Assembly (NCBI GenBank): GCA_900318065.1
Contig: ONIY01000005.1
Coordinates: 1 to 64,000, forward strand
Direction: 5' to 3'
DNA: 64,000 nt
From: an uncultured Prevotellaceae bacterium
GTDB taxonomy: Bacteria > Bacteroidota > Bacteroidia > Bacteroidales > Muribaculaceae
Shown here: positions 1 through 8,578 of the stretch, in pieces
Layout: each line of letters starts with the position of its first letter
Numbering within the stretch: the stretch's first letter is position 1
Program-made: the position numbers and the translations under genes
The notes under the pieces: generated by a model
The model's database searches: none
What the model was told of the DNA's origin: nothing
What the model saw: only the letters and a program-made list of their open reading frames with translations

Positions 1-111
1 GACATGGAGAAGGTGATTGACGAGGAAATCAACTACAAGGGTGTGTCGGTGATTATCTCGCGTCGCGAGTGCATCCAGACTGCTAAGCGTCATGCTAAAG
101 CTAAGAAATAA
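1..111 (+). CDS. iorA: Indolepyruvate ferredoxin oxidoreductase alpha subunit, 3' end only
   Basis: The last 36 codons read in frame from base 1 to TAA at 109-111. The segment GVSVIISRREC matches the C-terminal part of the thiamine-diphosphate-binding large subunit of indolepyruvate:ferredoxin oxidoreductase, and iorB follows 35 nt later. The family oxidatively decarboxylates aryl pyruvates to aryl-acetyl-CoA with reduction of ferredoxin. The chain ends soon after this segment, so the C-terminal ferredoxin domain of longer archaeal homologues seems absent; that is an inference from a short fragment. The assignment leans strongly on the neighbouring iorB. Confidence 0.75.
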   Translation, partial: DMEKVIDEEINYKGVSVIISRRECIQTAKRHAKAKK

Positions 112-146
112 TTTTTCCACATCACATTTTAAATTAAAAATTCATC

Positions 147-731
147 ATGAAACAAGATATAATTCTTTGCGGTGTGGGCGGACAAGGCATCCTCTCCATT
201 GCTACTATCATTGGTTGGGCGGCTCTTAAAGAGGGTATTCACCTCAAGCAGGCCGAGGTGCATGGCATGAGCCAGCGTGGCGGCGACGTGCAGAGTAATC
301 TGCGACTCTCGAGCGACCCCATCTCGAGCGACCTTATTGCTCATGGAGCATGCGACCTGATTATCTCACTCGAGCCAATGGAGGCTCTACGCTATGTGCA
401 GTATCTCAATCCTAAGGGATGGGTGATCACTAACACATCGCCATTCGTCAACATTCCCAACTATCCCGAGATGGATGCTGTGAATACCGAACTCAAGAAA
501 CTGGGCAACGTGATTATGATCGACGTTGACGCTATTGCCAAGGAGGTGAAGTCGCCACGCAGCGCCAACATGGTGCTCCTGGGTGCTGCTGCCTCGGTGC
601 TCGAGATGCTCAAGCCCGAGCAGCTCATTGAGGGTATCACTAATGTGTTTGCCAGCAAGGGCGAGGCCATCGTTGAGACCAATATCGCTGCCTTCAAGGC
701 TGGTTACGAGTTCGCTCAGAAAAACAAGTAA
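147..731 (+). CDS. iorB: Indolepyruvate ferredoxin oxidoreductase beta subunit
   Basis: This 194-residue protein is the small, gamma-type subunit of a 2-oxoacid:ferredoxin oxidoreductase. It opens with ILCGVGGQGILS at about residues 7-18, the glycine-rich motif of the family, followed by EVHGMSQRGGDV near residue 38, which is typical of IorB. The length matches the usual 190-200 residues. It starts 35 nt after the iorA stop and lies 27 nt before an aminotransferase gene, so the three are probably co-transcribed. With IorA it would turn aryl pyruvates (phenylpyruvate, hydroxyphenylpyruvate, indolepyruvate) into acyl-CoA in the cytoplasm, feeding electrons to ferredoxin. Substrate range cannot be read from the sequence. 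Confidence 0.93.
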   Translation: MKQDIILCGVGGQGILSIATIIGWAALKEGIHLKQAEVHGMSQRGGDVQSNLRLSSDPISSDLIAHGACDLIISLEPMEALRYVQYLNPKGWVITNTSPFVNIPNYPEMDAVNTELKKLGNVIMIDVDAIAKEVKSPRSANMVLLGAAASVLEMLKPEQLIEGITNVFASKGEAIVETNIAAFKAGYEFAQKNK

Positions 732-758
732 TAATACAGAATTATCTATAAAACAACT

Positions 759-2075
759 ATGAGTTTTCCTATAAAACAACAAGTTCTGAACAATATTTTG
801 GCAGAGCGTGACTTGACCGATGTGTCAAAGACCACTATCCGCCAGTGTGCAGCAATCGCTGCCGAGATGGAAAAGGCTGCTGGCGAGAAGTTCTTGCGTC
901 TTGAAGTGGGCGTGCCAGGATTGGCACCAGGCCAGATAGGCGTTGACGCTCAGAAGGCGGCTCTCGACAATGGTATTGCAAGCATCTATCCTGCCATTAG
1001 CGGTCTGCCCGAACTCAAGGAGAATGCCTCTCGATTCATCAAGGCGTTCATCGATGTTGACATCAACCCCGAGTGCATCGTTCCCACCGTGGGCTCGATG
1101 CAGGCAGGCATGAACCTGATGCTTGAGTGCTCGCAGCTTGATCCTGCCAAGGACACTATCCTCTATGTGAACCCTGGTTTTGCTCCTCATGTGATGCAGG
1201 CTCAAGTGCAAGGCATCAAGCACGAGCAGTTTGACATCTATGAATATCGTGGCGCCAAGTTGCGCAACAAACTCGAGGAGTTCTGCTCTAAGGGCAACAT
1301 CGTGGCAATCGTTTACTCTAACCCCAACAACCCATCGTGGGTGTGCTTGACCGAAGAGGAGTTGCAGATCATTGGTGAAACTGCCAACAAGTATGACATG
1401 ATTGTCCTTGAAGACCACGCCTACATGTGCATGGACTTCCGTACCGACAAGTCGGTGCCTTTTGAGCCTCCTTTCCAGCCAACTGTTGCTCGCTATACCG
1501 ACAACTACGTGTTCATGCTTTCGGGCTCGAAGATTTTCAGCTATGCCGGTGAGCGCATCGCCGTTGTGGCTTTCAGCAACAAGCTGTTCAACCGCGAGTA
1601 TCCAGCATTGCGCGAGCGCTATCGCATAGGTCGCATGGGCGACAACTTCATCTTCACCTATCTCTATGTCGCCTCATCAGGTACTTCTCACTCGGCTCAG
1701 CATGCTCTCGCAGCAATGATGAAAGCAGCTGCCGATGGCACCTACAAGTTTGTGGATGAGGTTCGTGAATATGGCCGCCGTGCCAAGATCACTAAGAAAA
1801 TCTTCTTGAAGCATGGTTTCAACATCATCTATGACAAGGATGGTGACCAAGACCTTGCCGACGGATTCTACTACACCATTGGTTATAAGGGCATGACCGA
1901 CTCTGAGTTGCTCAACGACTTGATGCTTTGCGGCATCTCGGCTATCACGCTCAACACCACTGGTAGCAAGCAGCCAGGAATCCGCGCTTGTGTGTCACAG
2001 CTCAACAGCGACTGGCACATCAAGGCCCTCGACGAGCGACTGGCAATGTTTGTAGAACTGCAGAAGAGCAAATGA
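759..2075 (+). CDS. Class I/II PLP-dependent aminotransferase
   Basis: A 438-residue fold-type I aminotransferase. Visible signatures are SNPNNPSW near residue 187, the PLP-contacting aspartate in LEDHAYM near residue 217, and the Schiff-base lysine in SGSKIFSYAGER near residue 257. The length is somewhat above the 390-400 usual for aspartate/aromatic aminotransferases. Being 27 nt behind iorB suggests that it makes the 2-oxo acid that IorAB oxidises, so aromatic or branched-chain amino acids are likely donors; this is inferred from context. No frameshift or missing key residue was seen. Confidence 0.88.
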   Translation: MSFPIKQQVLNNILAERDLTDVSKTTIRQCAAIAAEMEKAAGEKFLRLEVGVPGLAPGQIGVDAQKAALDNGIASIYPAISGLPELKENASRFIKAFIDVDINPECIVPTVGSMQAGMNLMLECSQLDPAKDTILYVNPGFAPHVMQAQVQGIKHEQFDIYEYRGAKLRNKLEEFCSKGNIVAIVYSNPNNPSWVCLTEEELQIIGETANKYDMIVLEDHAYMCMDFRTDKSVPFEPPFQPTVARYTDNYVFMLSGSKIFSYAGERIAVVAFSNKLFNREYPALRERYRIGRMGDNFIFTYLYVASSGTSHSAQHALAAMMKAAADGTYKFVDEVREYGRRAKITKKIFLKHGFNIIYDKDGDQDLADGFYYTIGYKGMTDSELLNDLMLCGISAITLNTTGSKQPGIRACVSQLNSDWHIKALDERLAMFVELQKSK

Positions 2076-2127
2076 TAAGTGTAAAGGGTTAAGTCTTTGG
2101 TGTTGCGCCTGCGGCTTTAGTCAATGC

Positions 2128-2245
2128 ATAATTCATAATGCACAATGCACAATTGATCTCGACTGCTCGATAGTTCGACCGCTCGATTGCTCTACTGAAA
2201 ACTGAAAACTGACTACTGATAACTGACAACTGATAACTGATAACT
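2128..2245 (+). repeat. Composite heptamer/octamer tandem arrays upstream of the CoA-transferase gene
   Basis: Three abutting arrays fill the spacer between the aminotransferase and the CoA-transferase. Bases 2128-2155 are four 7-mers of the ATAATGC/ACAATTG type. Bases 2158-2189 are four 8-mers of the CTCGATTG type. Bases 2194-2245 are seven 7-mers of the ACTGATA type plus ACT. The last array ends 2 nt before the ATG at 2248, so it occupies the place where a ribosome binding site would lie. Units differ in their last two or three bases but the period is kept. Confidence 0.9.
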
Positions 2246-2247
2246 AT

Positions 2248-3540
2248 ATGAATTACATGAGTGCCGACGAGGCTGTTCGCCTTGTCAAAAGTGGCGACCA
2301 CATCTATTGCATGGGAAGTACAGCGATACCCGTTGTGCTACAGAGTGCACTGGCACGTCGTGCCAGCGAGCTGCGTGATGTAGTGGTCTATTCGGCGTTT
2401 AATGTGCCTTATGGCGAGTGCCCATTGTGCAAACCTGAGTATAAAGACTCGTTTATCACCAAGAGCCTCTTCCTCAGTGGCGACCAGCGCAAGTGGGTGG
2501 CTCAGGGCTACGGAGAGGTGATCCCTGCTTTCTTGGGAGAGATTCCTTTCTTGTTCCGCAGCAAGCAGTTACCTCTTGATGTTACCTTCCTTAACTGCTC
2601 GCCTCCCGACAAGGATGGCTATTGCAGTTATGGAATGAGCGCCGACTTGGCGTTCAGCGCTGTGGAAATGTCGAAGACTATCATCGCGCAAATCAACGAC
2701 AGCATGCCTTACCTGTGTGGCGCTGCCAAGATTCACGAGAGCCAGATTGCCGCTGCAGTGCGTTGCGACGAGCCACCGCTGGCAATGGAATTTGGGGAGT
2801 CGACTCCCATTGAGAGCGCTATTGGCGGCTTTATCGCTGCCGAGATCCCCGATGGTGCAACGCTGCAGATTGGTGTGGGTGGAATCCCCAACGCTGTGCT
2901 TGCAGGCATCAAGAACCACAAGCACCTGGGACTGCACACCGAGGCAATGACCGACGGCGTGGTGCGCCTGATGGAAGAGGGTGTTATTGACAACAGTCTC
3001 AAGAAAATTCACCCTGGAAAGAGTGTGGCAAGTCTAGCACTTGGTTCAAAGCGCATGTATGACTTCCTCGACTATAACGAGGATGTGGAATTCTATGATG
3101 TGGCTTATACCAACGACCCGCAGATCATTCGTCAAAATCCTAAACCCATTGCCATCAACAGTGCTATTGAGGTGGACTTGACAGGACAGGTGTGTGCCGA
3201 CAGTATTGGAACGATGATCTTCTCGAGTGTGGGTGGTCAGCACGACTTTATGTATGGTGCTGCTCTCAACCCCGAGGGAAAGACTTTCATTGCGCTGCCA
3301 TCACGCACAGGCAAGGGTAAGAGCAAGATTGTGCCTACTCTCACCCCTGGCGCTGGCGTGGTGACCACTAGGTTCCAGACGCAGTATGTTGTAACCGAGC
3401 ATGGCATCGTCTACCTGCGCAACAAGAGCATGGCAGAGCGTGCACGCGCTCTCATCTCGATTGCTCACCCCGACGACCGAGAGGCACTAGAGCGTGCAGC
3501 CTACGAGCGCTTTGGCTACAGCTTCATGCGCTACAAGTAA
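2248..3540 (+). CDS. Acetyl-CoA hydrolase/transferase family CoA-transferase (4-hydroxybutyrate/butyrate CoA-transferase type)
   Basis: The 430-residue protein has the hallmarks of the AbfT/Cat-type CoA-transferase family: GVGGIPNAVL near residue 210, LHTEAMTDG with the expected catalytic glutamate at about residue 232, SAIEVDLTGQV near 305 and SVGGQHDFMYGA near 330. Length matches the roughly 430-440 residues of 4-hydroxybutyrate or butyryl-CoA:acetate CoA-transferases. It would exchange CoA between an acyl-CoA and a free acid such as acetate. Placed between the aminotransferase and ptb-buk, it offers a second way to release the acyl group made by IorAB. The exact acyl substrate is not determinable. 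ATG at 2248 is used; a second in-frame ATG lies three codons later. Confidence 0.85.
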   Translation: MNYMSADEAVRLVKSGDHIYCMGSTAIPVVLQSALARRASELRDVVVYSAFNVPYGECPLCKPEYKDSFITKSLFLSGDQRKWVAQGYGEVIPAFLGEIPFLFRSKQLPLDVTFLNCSPPDKDGYCSYGMSADLAFSAVEMSKTIIAQINDSMPYLCGAAKIHESQIAAAVRCDEPPLAMEFGESTPIESAIGGFIAAEIPDGATLQIGVGGIPNAVLAGIKNHKHLGLHTEAMTDGVVRLMEEGVIDNSLKKIHPGKSVASLALGSKRMYDFLDYNEDVEFYDVAYTNDPQIIRQNPKPIAINSAIEVDLTGQVCADSIGTMIFSSVGGQHDFMYGAALNPEGKTFIALPSRTGKGKSKIVPTLTPGAGVVTTRFQTQYVVTEHGIVYLRNKSMAERARALISIAHPDDREALERAAYERFGYSFMRYK

Positions 3541-3560
3541 GGCAATGCAGTATCCTAACA

Positions 3561-3590
3561 AGAAAAGCGTCTCAATCGAGACGCTTTTCT
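3561..3590 (+). terminator. Rho-independent terminator after the CoA-transferase gene
   Basis: A perfect 13-bp stem (AGAAAAGCGTCTC paired with GAGACGCTTTTCT) closes a 4-nt loop and is followed by a T-rich tract. It lies 20 nt after the stop of the CoA-transferase and ends the plus-strand ior operon. Confidence 0.9.
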
Positions 3591-3643
3591 TATATTTTGG
3601 AATGAACAAAGCAGAGTGTTACCACATCATACTGATTCTTAAT

Positions 3644-3720
3644 ACTCTGTACTCTGTGCTCTGTACTCTGTACTCTGTGCTCTGTACTCTGTACTCTGTA
3701 CTCTGTACTTTATACTTTGT
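3644..3720. repeat. Tandem heptamer array (ACTCTGT), 11 units
   Basis: Eleven consecutive 7-bp units: seven ACTCTGT, two GCTCTGT, one ACTTTAT and one ACTTTGT. It occupies the convergent spacer between the CoA-transferase terminator and the stop codon of buk at 3732. Since 7 is not a multiple of 3, this is not a coding repeat. Confidence 0.93.
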
Positions 3721-3731
3721 CTCTTGTCCTT

Positions 3732-4793
3732 TTACTTGTATTCCTTAGCTTCGCGCTTGCCTTTAAGCACGGCAGCGGCGTTGCCAGCCAGAGCACCCAT
3801 CTCGTCTTCGCCAGGGAAGCAGTAGGTGGGAGCAAGGAAGTCGATGCGCTTGCGCAGCTCGCCAGTGAGGTAATCGCTGTGTGCCATTCCACCGGTGAGG
3901 AGGATGGCGTCAATCTTACCGCACAGTACAGCACTCTCGGCAGCAATCTGCTTAGCCACATGATAAATCATGGCGTCGAGGACAGTCTTGGCGTGCTTGT
4001 CACCATTGTTGATGCGCTCCTCAATTTCCATGAGGTCGGTAGTGCCCAGGTGAGCGTTCAATCCACCCTTGCCGGTGATCATCTTGAGAATTTCTTCCTT
4101 AGTATACTTGCCACTGAAGCAGAGTCTTACGAGGTCGGCAGCGGGAACTGTACCGGCGCGCTCGGGAGTGAATGGGCCTTCACCATCGAGTGCGTTAGGA
4201 GCATCAACAGCAACGCCCTTCTCGTGGGCGGCTACCGAGATACCTCCACCCAAGTGGCAGATGATGAGGTTCATCTCCTCATATTTCTTGCCAATCTCAC
4301 GGGCAAAGCGGCGTGCAATAGCCTTTTGGTTAAGTGGATGCCAAATGCTCACGCGCTTGATCTCGGGGATACCGCAGATGCGAGCATAGTCATTCAACTC
4401 GTCAACAACAACGGGGTCGGCGATGAAACTGCGGCAACCGGGAATTTGCTGAGCAATCTTGTGGGCAATGAGGCAGCCCAGGTTGCAGGCGTGCTCGCGA
4501 GTAGCATTGCGAGTGTCCTCAAGCATTTTCTCGTTAATCTCATATACGCCACCAGGAACGGCTTTGCCAAGACCTCCACGGCCAATGACCGCCTTAAAGT
4601 TGAAGTCTACATTGGTGACCTTGATCTCGTTCATTACAAGGTTGTAACGGAAATCAAACTGGTCAAGAACAGACTTATATGGAGCCAGCTCCTCGGGTTT
4701 GTGACGAATAGAGCGAAGCAGCAATGGGGTCTCACCCTCGTAAACGGCAAACTTAGTTGAAGTTGATCCTGGATTGATAACAAGTATACGCAT
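3732..4793 (-). CDS. buk: Butyrate kinase (branched-chain/short-chain acid kinase)
   Basis: A 353-residue acetokinase-family (ASKHA fold) kinase. It begins with VINPGSTSTKFAVYE, the family's N-terminal phosphate-binding motif, has GRGGLGKAVPGGVYEI near residue 72, CHLGGGISVAAHE near 180 and LTGGMAHSDYL near 300. The length fits butyrate kinases (about 355) rather than acetate kinase (about 400). It transfers phosphate from an acyl-phosphate to ADP, giving ATP and the free acid. The ptb gene lies 47 nt upstream on the same strand, the classical ptb-buk order. Butyrate, isobutyrate, isovalerate or phenylacetate may be the product; the linked ior genes favour branched or aryl acids. Confidence 0.93.
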   Translation of the reverse strand: MRILVINPGSTSTKFAVYEGETPLLLRSIRHKPEELAPYKSVLDQFDFRYNLVMNEIKVTNVDFNFKAVIGRGGLGKAVPGGVYEINEKMLEDTRNATREHACNLGCLIAHKIAQQIPGCRSFIADPVVVDELNDYARICGIPEIKRVSIWHPLNQKAIARRFAREIGKKYEEMNLIICHLGGGISVAAHEKGVAVDAPNALDGEGPFTPERAGTVPAADLVRLCFSGKYTKEEILKMITGKGGLNAHLGTTDLMEIEERINNGDKHAKTVLDAMIYHVAKQIAAESAVLCGKIDAILLTGGMAHSDYLTGELRKRIDFLAPTYCFPGEDEMGALAGNAAAVLKGKREAKEYK

Positions 4794-4840
4794 AGTTGTT
4801 TGTTGTATATTTTAAGTAATGTGTAATAGGGTTGTTTTAA

Positions 4841-5746
4841 TTAGATAGCCGATGCTACTGCAAGGCTGTAGAACTTCGACTCGATGCTGTCGCCACGAGA
4901 GGGGAGTACTACAGGAACCTTGGCGCCCTGGAGCAAGCCAGCAGTTTGGGCATGGCACAGCAGGGTGATGGTTTTGTAGAACACGTTGCCGCTCTCTATC
5001 TCGGGGAAGAGCACTGCGTCGGCCTCGCCATTGATGGGCGAGTTGATACCCTTGTGGTGCATGCTCTCATAGCACAAAGATGTCTTCAGGTCGAGAGGAC
5101 CGTCTACGATGCAGTTGCCAAACTCGCCATTGGCGGCTTTCTCTTTGATGATCACATAGTCGCCAGTGCAGGGGAAGTGACGCTCGTCAACTTTCTCTGA
5201 GCAGTGGATGAGCGAGATCTTGGGTTGCTCAATGTGAAGGGCGTGAGCAATCTTGGTCACATACTTCACTTGCTCAATGCGCTGGTCAACGGTGGGGCAT
5301 GGAATAACGGCGGCATCGGTAAAGAGCAGCAGGCGCTGCAGCTCAGGAATGTCGGCTACGGTAACGTGAGTGAGCACGTTGCCCTTGGGAAGAATTCCGG
5401 TCTCTTTGTTGAGAACTGCGCGAAGAAGGTTGTCGGTGTTCAACAAGCCCTTCATCAGCACGTTGGCACGGTCTTCACGAACCTCGGCAACAGCCTTGGC
5501 AGCAGCGTCGTCGCGGTCGCTGGCATCGATGATGCTGAACTCGCTCTTGTACTGAGCAAGACGCTCGTCGGCCTCAATCTCCTGGCGGCAGCCAACGAAT
5601 GTCACGGTGATAATACCTGCCTCGAGGGCTTTAAGCACGGCACTGCGAGTAACATCATCCTCGGCCCATACTACTGCTACGCGGCTTTTTGTTCCCTTAC
5701 TTGCAAGATGAGCGGTGAGCTCATCAAAATTCTTGATACTTGGCAT
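4841..5746 (-). CDS. ptb: Phosphate butyryltransferase
   Basis: A 301-residue member of the phosphate acetyl/butyryltransferase family. The C-terminal stretch QGAKVPVVLPSRGDS followed by ESKFYSLAVA is the conserved phosphate/CoA-binding end of this family, and the length matches Ptb (about 300) better than Pta (330 or more). It converts acyl-CoA plus phosphate to acyl-phosphate and CoA, supplying the downstream butyrate kinase. It is the first gene of a two-gene minus-strand operon with its own promoter (5806-5813), divergent from the hydrogenase gene. Acyl specificity is inferred only from context. Confidence 0.92.
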   Translation of the reverse strand: MPSIKNFDELTAHLASKGTKSRVAVVWAEDDVTRSAVLKALEAGIITVTFVGCRQEIEADERLAQYKSEFSIIDASDRDDAAAKAVAEVREDRANVLMKGLLNTDNLLRAVLNKETGILPKGNVLTHVTVADIPELQRLLLFTDAAVIPCPTVDQRIEQVKYVTKIAHALHIEQPKISLIHCSEKVDERHFPCTGDYVIIKEKAANGEFGNCIVDGPLDLKTSLCYESMHHKGINSPINGEADAVLFPEIESGNVFYKTITLLCHAQTAGLLQGAKVPVVLPSRGDSIESKFYSLAVASAI

Positions 5747-5805
5747 GTTTTTTATTAAAAAAGATTGTTTTTGGTTATGTGTATTATCAGTTAGTTTTTG
5801 TGGTG

Positions 5806-5813
5806 CAAAGGTA
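5806..5813 (-). promoter_or_regulatory. Bacteroidetes -7 promoter element for ptb-buk
   Basis: The minus strand reads TACCTTTG, a match to TAnnTTTG, about 60 nt before the ptb start. No clear TTTG -33 element is at the expected distance. Confidence 0.6.
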
Positions 5814-5915
5814 GTGATTATTTTTGTATATTAAAACATTGTGTTGTCTTTTTTTGATGGTTATAAAACATATAAATTTTTAGAGAACTTCCTGTAATGT
5901 GTAATTTATTTTTAC

Positions 5916-5923
5916 TAACTTTG
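5916..5923 (+). promoter_or_regulatory. Bacteroidetes -7 promoter element for hydA
   Basis: TAACTTTG matches TAnnTTTG and predicts a leader of about 85-90 nt before the hydA ATG at 6017. It is divergent from the ptb promoter about 100 bp away, so the fermentation and hydrogenase genes share one AT-rich regulatory region (5747-6016). Confidence 0.6.
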
Positions 5924-6016
5924 TAGTTCAAAGTTCTGATAGATTTTATCTATTGCTCAAGATTGTTGAATTACAACTAATTACCCATTTTTTTCATAAT
6001 AAATTGCTTGCCACTC

Positions 6017-7834
6017 ATGCCTGAAAAAAAACTACCTCAATCGCCTTCTCAGTCGGCAACACATAGCGCTTTGGCGACTGGAAATGAACAAAAATATGGA
6101 TTAACTGCACATGGATATGTTCAGGTGCAATGTTGCTCGGGTAAGGGTTGCCGGCGCAACGACGCCGAGCGCATCATCAATCTCTTTAAGATGATGCTCC
6201 ACGCCCATGGCATCGACGACATGGTCGATGTGGTGACTTCGGGTTGCTTTGGATTCTGTGCCAAGGGGCCTATTGTGCGCATTCTTCCCGATAATATCAC
6301 CTACACCCACGTCAGGCCTGAGGATGTGAACGTGATTGTTGAGAAGCATGTGGTGCGTGGACAACTTGTTGAGGAACTGAGATATGCCGACGTGGCGGCT
6401 CATCACATCGAGGTGGAATCGCAGCAATGGAGTTCGTTCAAGCGACCTGTGTCGCTCGACTCGATGCTCAACCACTACATCTATGAGATAGGTGGCAAGC
6501 GATTCCTGAATGTGCTCTCCTATGCCATCGATCCCGAGAAGTGCCGTGGCTGCACTGCCTGCAAGCGCAATTGCCCGGTCAACGCTATCGATGGCGTTGT
6601 CAAGCAACCGCATGTGATTAATCCCTACAAGTGCACCTGTTGTGGCAAGTGCAAGAGCAAGTGTAAGTTTGAGGCTATCGACGGGCCCATTGGGGTTCTC
6701 GACGAGCGCAACTCTATCAATGATGTCCTTGCCGATATTAAGAATGAAGACAAACTGGTGATTGCACAAACTGCTCCTGCCGTGCGATTTGCGCTGGGAG
6801 AGGAGTTTGACATGGCACCAGGAACAGTTGTGACTGGAAAGATGATTACTGCACTGCGTCAACTGGGATTTGACTATGTGTTTGACACTAATTTTGGTGC
6901 CGATTTTACTATCATGGAAGAGAGTGCCGAGCTTATCGACCGCCTAAAGCGGCACATGGCAGGCGACCCCGACGTGAAGTTGCCCATGACAACATCTTGC
7001 TGCCCTGCTTGGGTGAATTTCTTTGAGAATGACTACCCCGACTTGCGCCAGTATCCTTCTACCTGCAAGTCGCCGGCACAGATGTTTGGCACGCTGGCCA
7101 AGTCTTACTGGGCCGAGAAAATTGGCATTCCACGCGAGAATATTTCGGTGATTTCTATAATGCCTTGTGTGGCAAAGAAATATGAATGCGCTCGCGACGA
7201 GTTTATCTACGACGGCATCCCCGATGTGGATTGCAGTATTACTACTCTGGAACTCGCCGAGATGATTAGGAGCAAAGGTATTGACTTTGCTCAGTTGCCT
7301 AATGGGGAGTTTGACAACCCACTGGGCGACGCAACTGGCGCTGGGCACATCTTTGGCACAACTGGTGGTGTGACCGAGGCTGTGCTGCGAACTGCCTACG
7401 AGCATTTCACGGGCAAGCAGTTGCCTCAACTGGAGTTCACGCAGGTGCGTGGCATGGATGGTATTCGCGAGGCAACCATCGATTTGGATGGCTTTGAGCT
7501 TAAGGTGTGTGTGGTACACACGCTGAACAATGCGCGCATCGTGATGGACAAACTGCGGGCAGGCGAACTCGATTACCATTTCATTGAGGTGATGTCGTGT
7601 CCTGGAGGTTGCATTGGCGGCACGGGCCAGCCCTATCACCACGGCGACATCTCGGTGCTGGAGGCCAGGCAGCGGGCGATGTATGCTACCGATGTCACGC
7701 GCATCGTGCGCAAGAGTCACGAGAGTCCGGCGGTGAAGCAAGTTTACAGCGAGTTCCTGGGCGAGCCACTGGGCAAACTGTCGCACAAACTCCTCCACAC
7801 TCACTTCCGTGACAAGTCAATCCTCTCTGACTGA
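6017..7834 (+). CDS. hydA: [FeFe]-hydrogenase catalytic subunit with N-terminal thioredoxin-like [2Fe-2S] domain
   Basis: ATG at 6017 (605 residues) is preferred over an in-frame TTG nine bases earlier. Domains in order: a thioredoxin-like [2Fe-2S] ferredoxin (CCSGKGC and SGCFGFCAKGP, residues about 30-110) resembling the N-terminus of NuoF/HydB; two [4Fe-4S] clusters (CRGCTACKRNCP near 175, CTCCGKCKSKC near 205); the H-cluster domain with TSCCPAW near 325, MPCVAKKYE near 380 and MSCPGGCIGG near 525; and a C-terminal small-subunit segment (ATDVTRIVRKSHESPAV). All H-cluster cysteines are present. It should reduce protons to H2. No NuoF-like flavin subunit is nearby, so ferredoxin is the simplest donor. 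Dedicated maturases are encoded downstream on the other strand. Confidence 0.95.
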   Translation: MPEKKLPQSPSQSATHSALATGNEQKYGLTAHGYVQVQCCSGKGCRRNDAERIINLFKMMLHAHGIDDMVDVVTSGCFGFCAKGPIVRILPDNITYTHVRPEDVNVIVEKHVVRGQLVEELRYADVAAHHIEVESQQWSSFKRPVSLDSMLNHYIYEIGGKRFLNVLSYAIDPEKCRGCTACKRNCPVNAIDGVVKQPHVINPYKCTCCGKCKSKCKFEAIDGPIGVLDERNSINDVLADIKNEDKLVIAQTAPAVRFALGEEFDMAPGTVVTGKMITALRQLGFDYVFDTNFGADFTIMEESAELIDRLKRHMAGDPDVKLPMTTSCCPAWVNFFENDYPDLRQYPSTCKSPAQMFGTLAKSYWAEKIGIPRENISVISIMPCVAKKYECARDEFIYDGIPDVDCSITTLELAEMIRSKGIDFAQLPNGEFDNPLGDATGAGHIFGTTGGVTEAVLRTAYEHFTGKQLPQLEFTQVRGMDGIREATIDLDGFELKVCVVHTLNNARIVMDKLRAGELDYHFIEVMSCPGGCIGGTGQPYHHGDISVLEARQRAMYATDVTRIVRKSHESPAVKQVYSEFLGEPLGKLSHKLLHTHFRDKSILSD

Positions 7835-7842
7835 TAAGATGA

Positions 7843-7874
7843 AAAAAAGTAACCAAAAAACTGGTTACTTTTTT
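7843..7874 (+). terminator. Terminator after hydA
   Basis: A 13-bp stem AAAAAAGTAACCA / TGGTTACTTTTTT with a 6-nt loop and a terminal T run lies 9 nt after the hydA stop. Its GTAACCA/TGGTTAC core resembles the hairpin at 9110-9146 on the far side of the AbiEii cassette. Confidence 0.88.
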
Positions 7875-7912
7875 ATATTAACTGGAACTTTCTAAAACTT
7901 ACCTTCATTGTT

Positions 7913-8578
7913 CTAAAAGCGAGTGGAGGTTAATAGCTTTTGTGCTTCTTCTCTTATATCTTCAACAACGAATTCCCAGTAATCTCCCTTCAGGCTTATT
8001 ATGCTAGGATCGTTGGTTTCGGTAGGTATATTTAATAGTTTGTCTATAATGCTTTCTCGATCTATATTATATGGAAATCTCTTAATGCCAAAATTTATGA
8101 TTTCGTTGAGATTGAATGTGTTCATTAACTCATGTATATCCCAGAAATCTTTGCTTCGATTAGCATTGTTGATGGCAAGAACTTTCATTGCAGCGATATC
8201 TCTTATGTCAGAAATGCGAAGCTCGTTCTCTATGACGGGAGGATAGAGGAATGTGTCGATATAAAAAAGATCAACTTTAATCAAATCAGTATCATTATCA
8301 CCACAGTATACTGTATAGCCAGGAGCAGGGTAGGTCAAGGAGTCTAATCCATCAACTTTAATGAAATTTTCCTTTAGAAATTCAATTATTCTACTCGTGT
8401 TCATCTTTCCATATTCCATGTCGGTAAATAAATCAATATCAACCGATATGCGATGACCAAGTTGCAGAGCTAAAGCAGTACCGCCCACAAGCCGGAAATC
8501 ATTGAAAGTTTCATCTTGCATGAATTTCTTCAATGCCTTCAATGCATTATCCGATATTGTTTTATAATGAAGTCTCAT
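7913..8578 (-). CDS. AbiEii/AbiGii-type nucleotidyltransferase toxin
   Basis: A 221-residue nucleotidyltransferase. LVGGTALALQLGHR (near residue 31) and SVDIDLFTDME (near residue 46) give the GG-T and D-x-D signatures of the AbiEii family, which includes toxins of type IV AbiE systems and MenT-like tRNA-modifying toxins. Both catalytic aspartates are present. Its ATG overlaps the TGA of the upstream regulator (ATGA), so the two are translationally coupled, as expected for a toxin with its antitoxin. Base composition is visibly AT-richer than the flanking hyd genes, suggesting acquisition. Whether it acts in toxin-antitoxin stabilisation or phage defence cannot be told from sequence. Confidence 0.83.
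   Translation of the reverse strand: MRLHYKTISDNALKALKKFMQDETFNDFRLVGGTALALQLGHRISVDIDLFTDMEYGKMNTSRIIEFLKENFIKVDGLDSLTYPAPGYTVYCGDNDTDLIKVDLFYIDTFLYPPVIENELRISDIRDIAAMKVLAINNANRSKDFWDIHELMNTFNLNEIINFGIKRFPYNIDRESIIDKLLNIPTETNDPSIISLKGDYWEFVVEDIREEAQKLLTSTRF

Noticed and set aside
3494-3748. Small plus-strand open frame encoding a LYSVLCT repeat peptide
   Set aside because: It is only the translation of the 7-bp array at 3644-3720 (21 bp equals 7 codons); it overlaps the CoA-transferase end and the terminator.
3717-4760. A 347-residue open frame on the plus strand
   Set aside because: It is antisense to buk, whose motifs are unmistakable; it has no recognisable domain.
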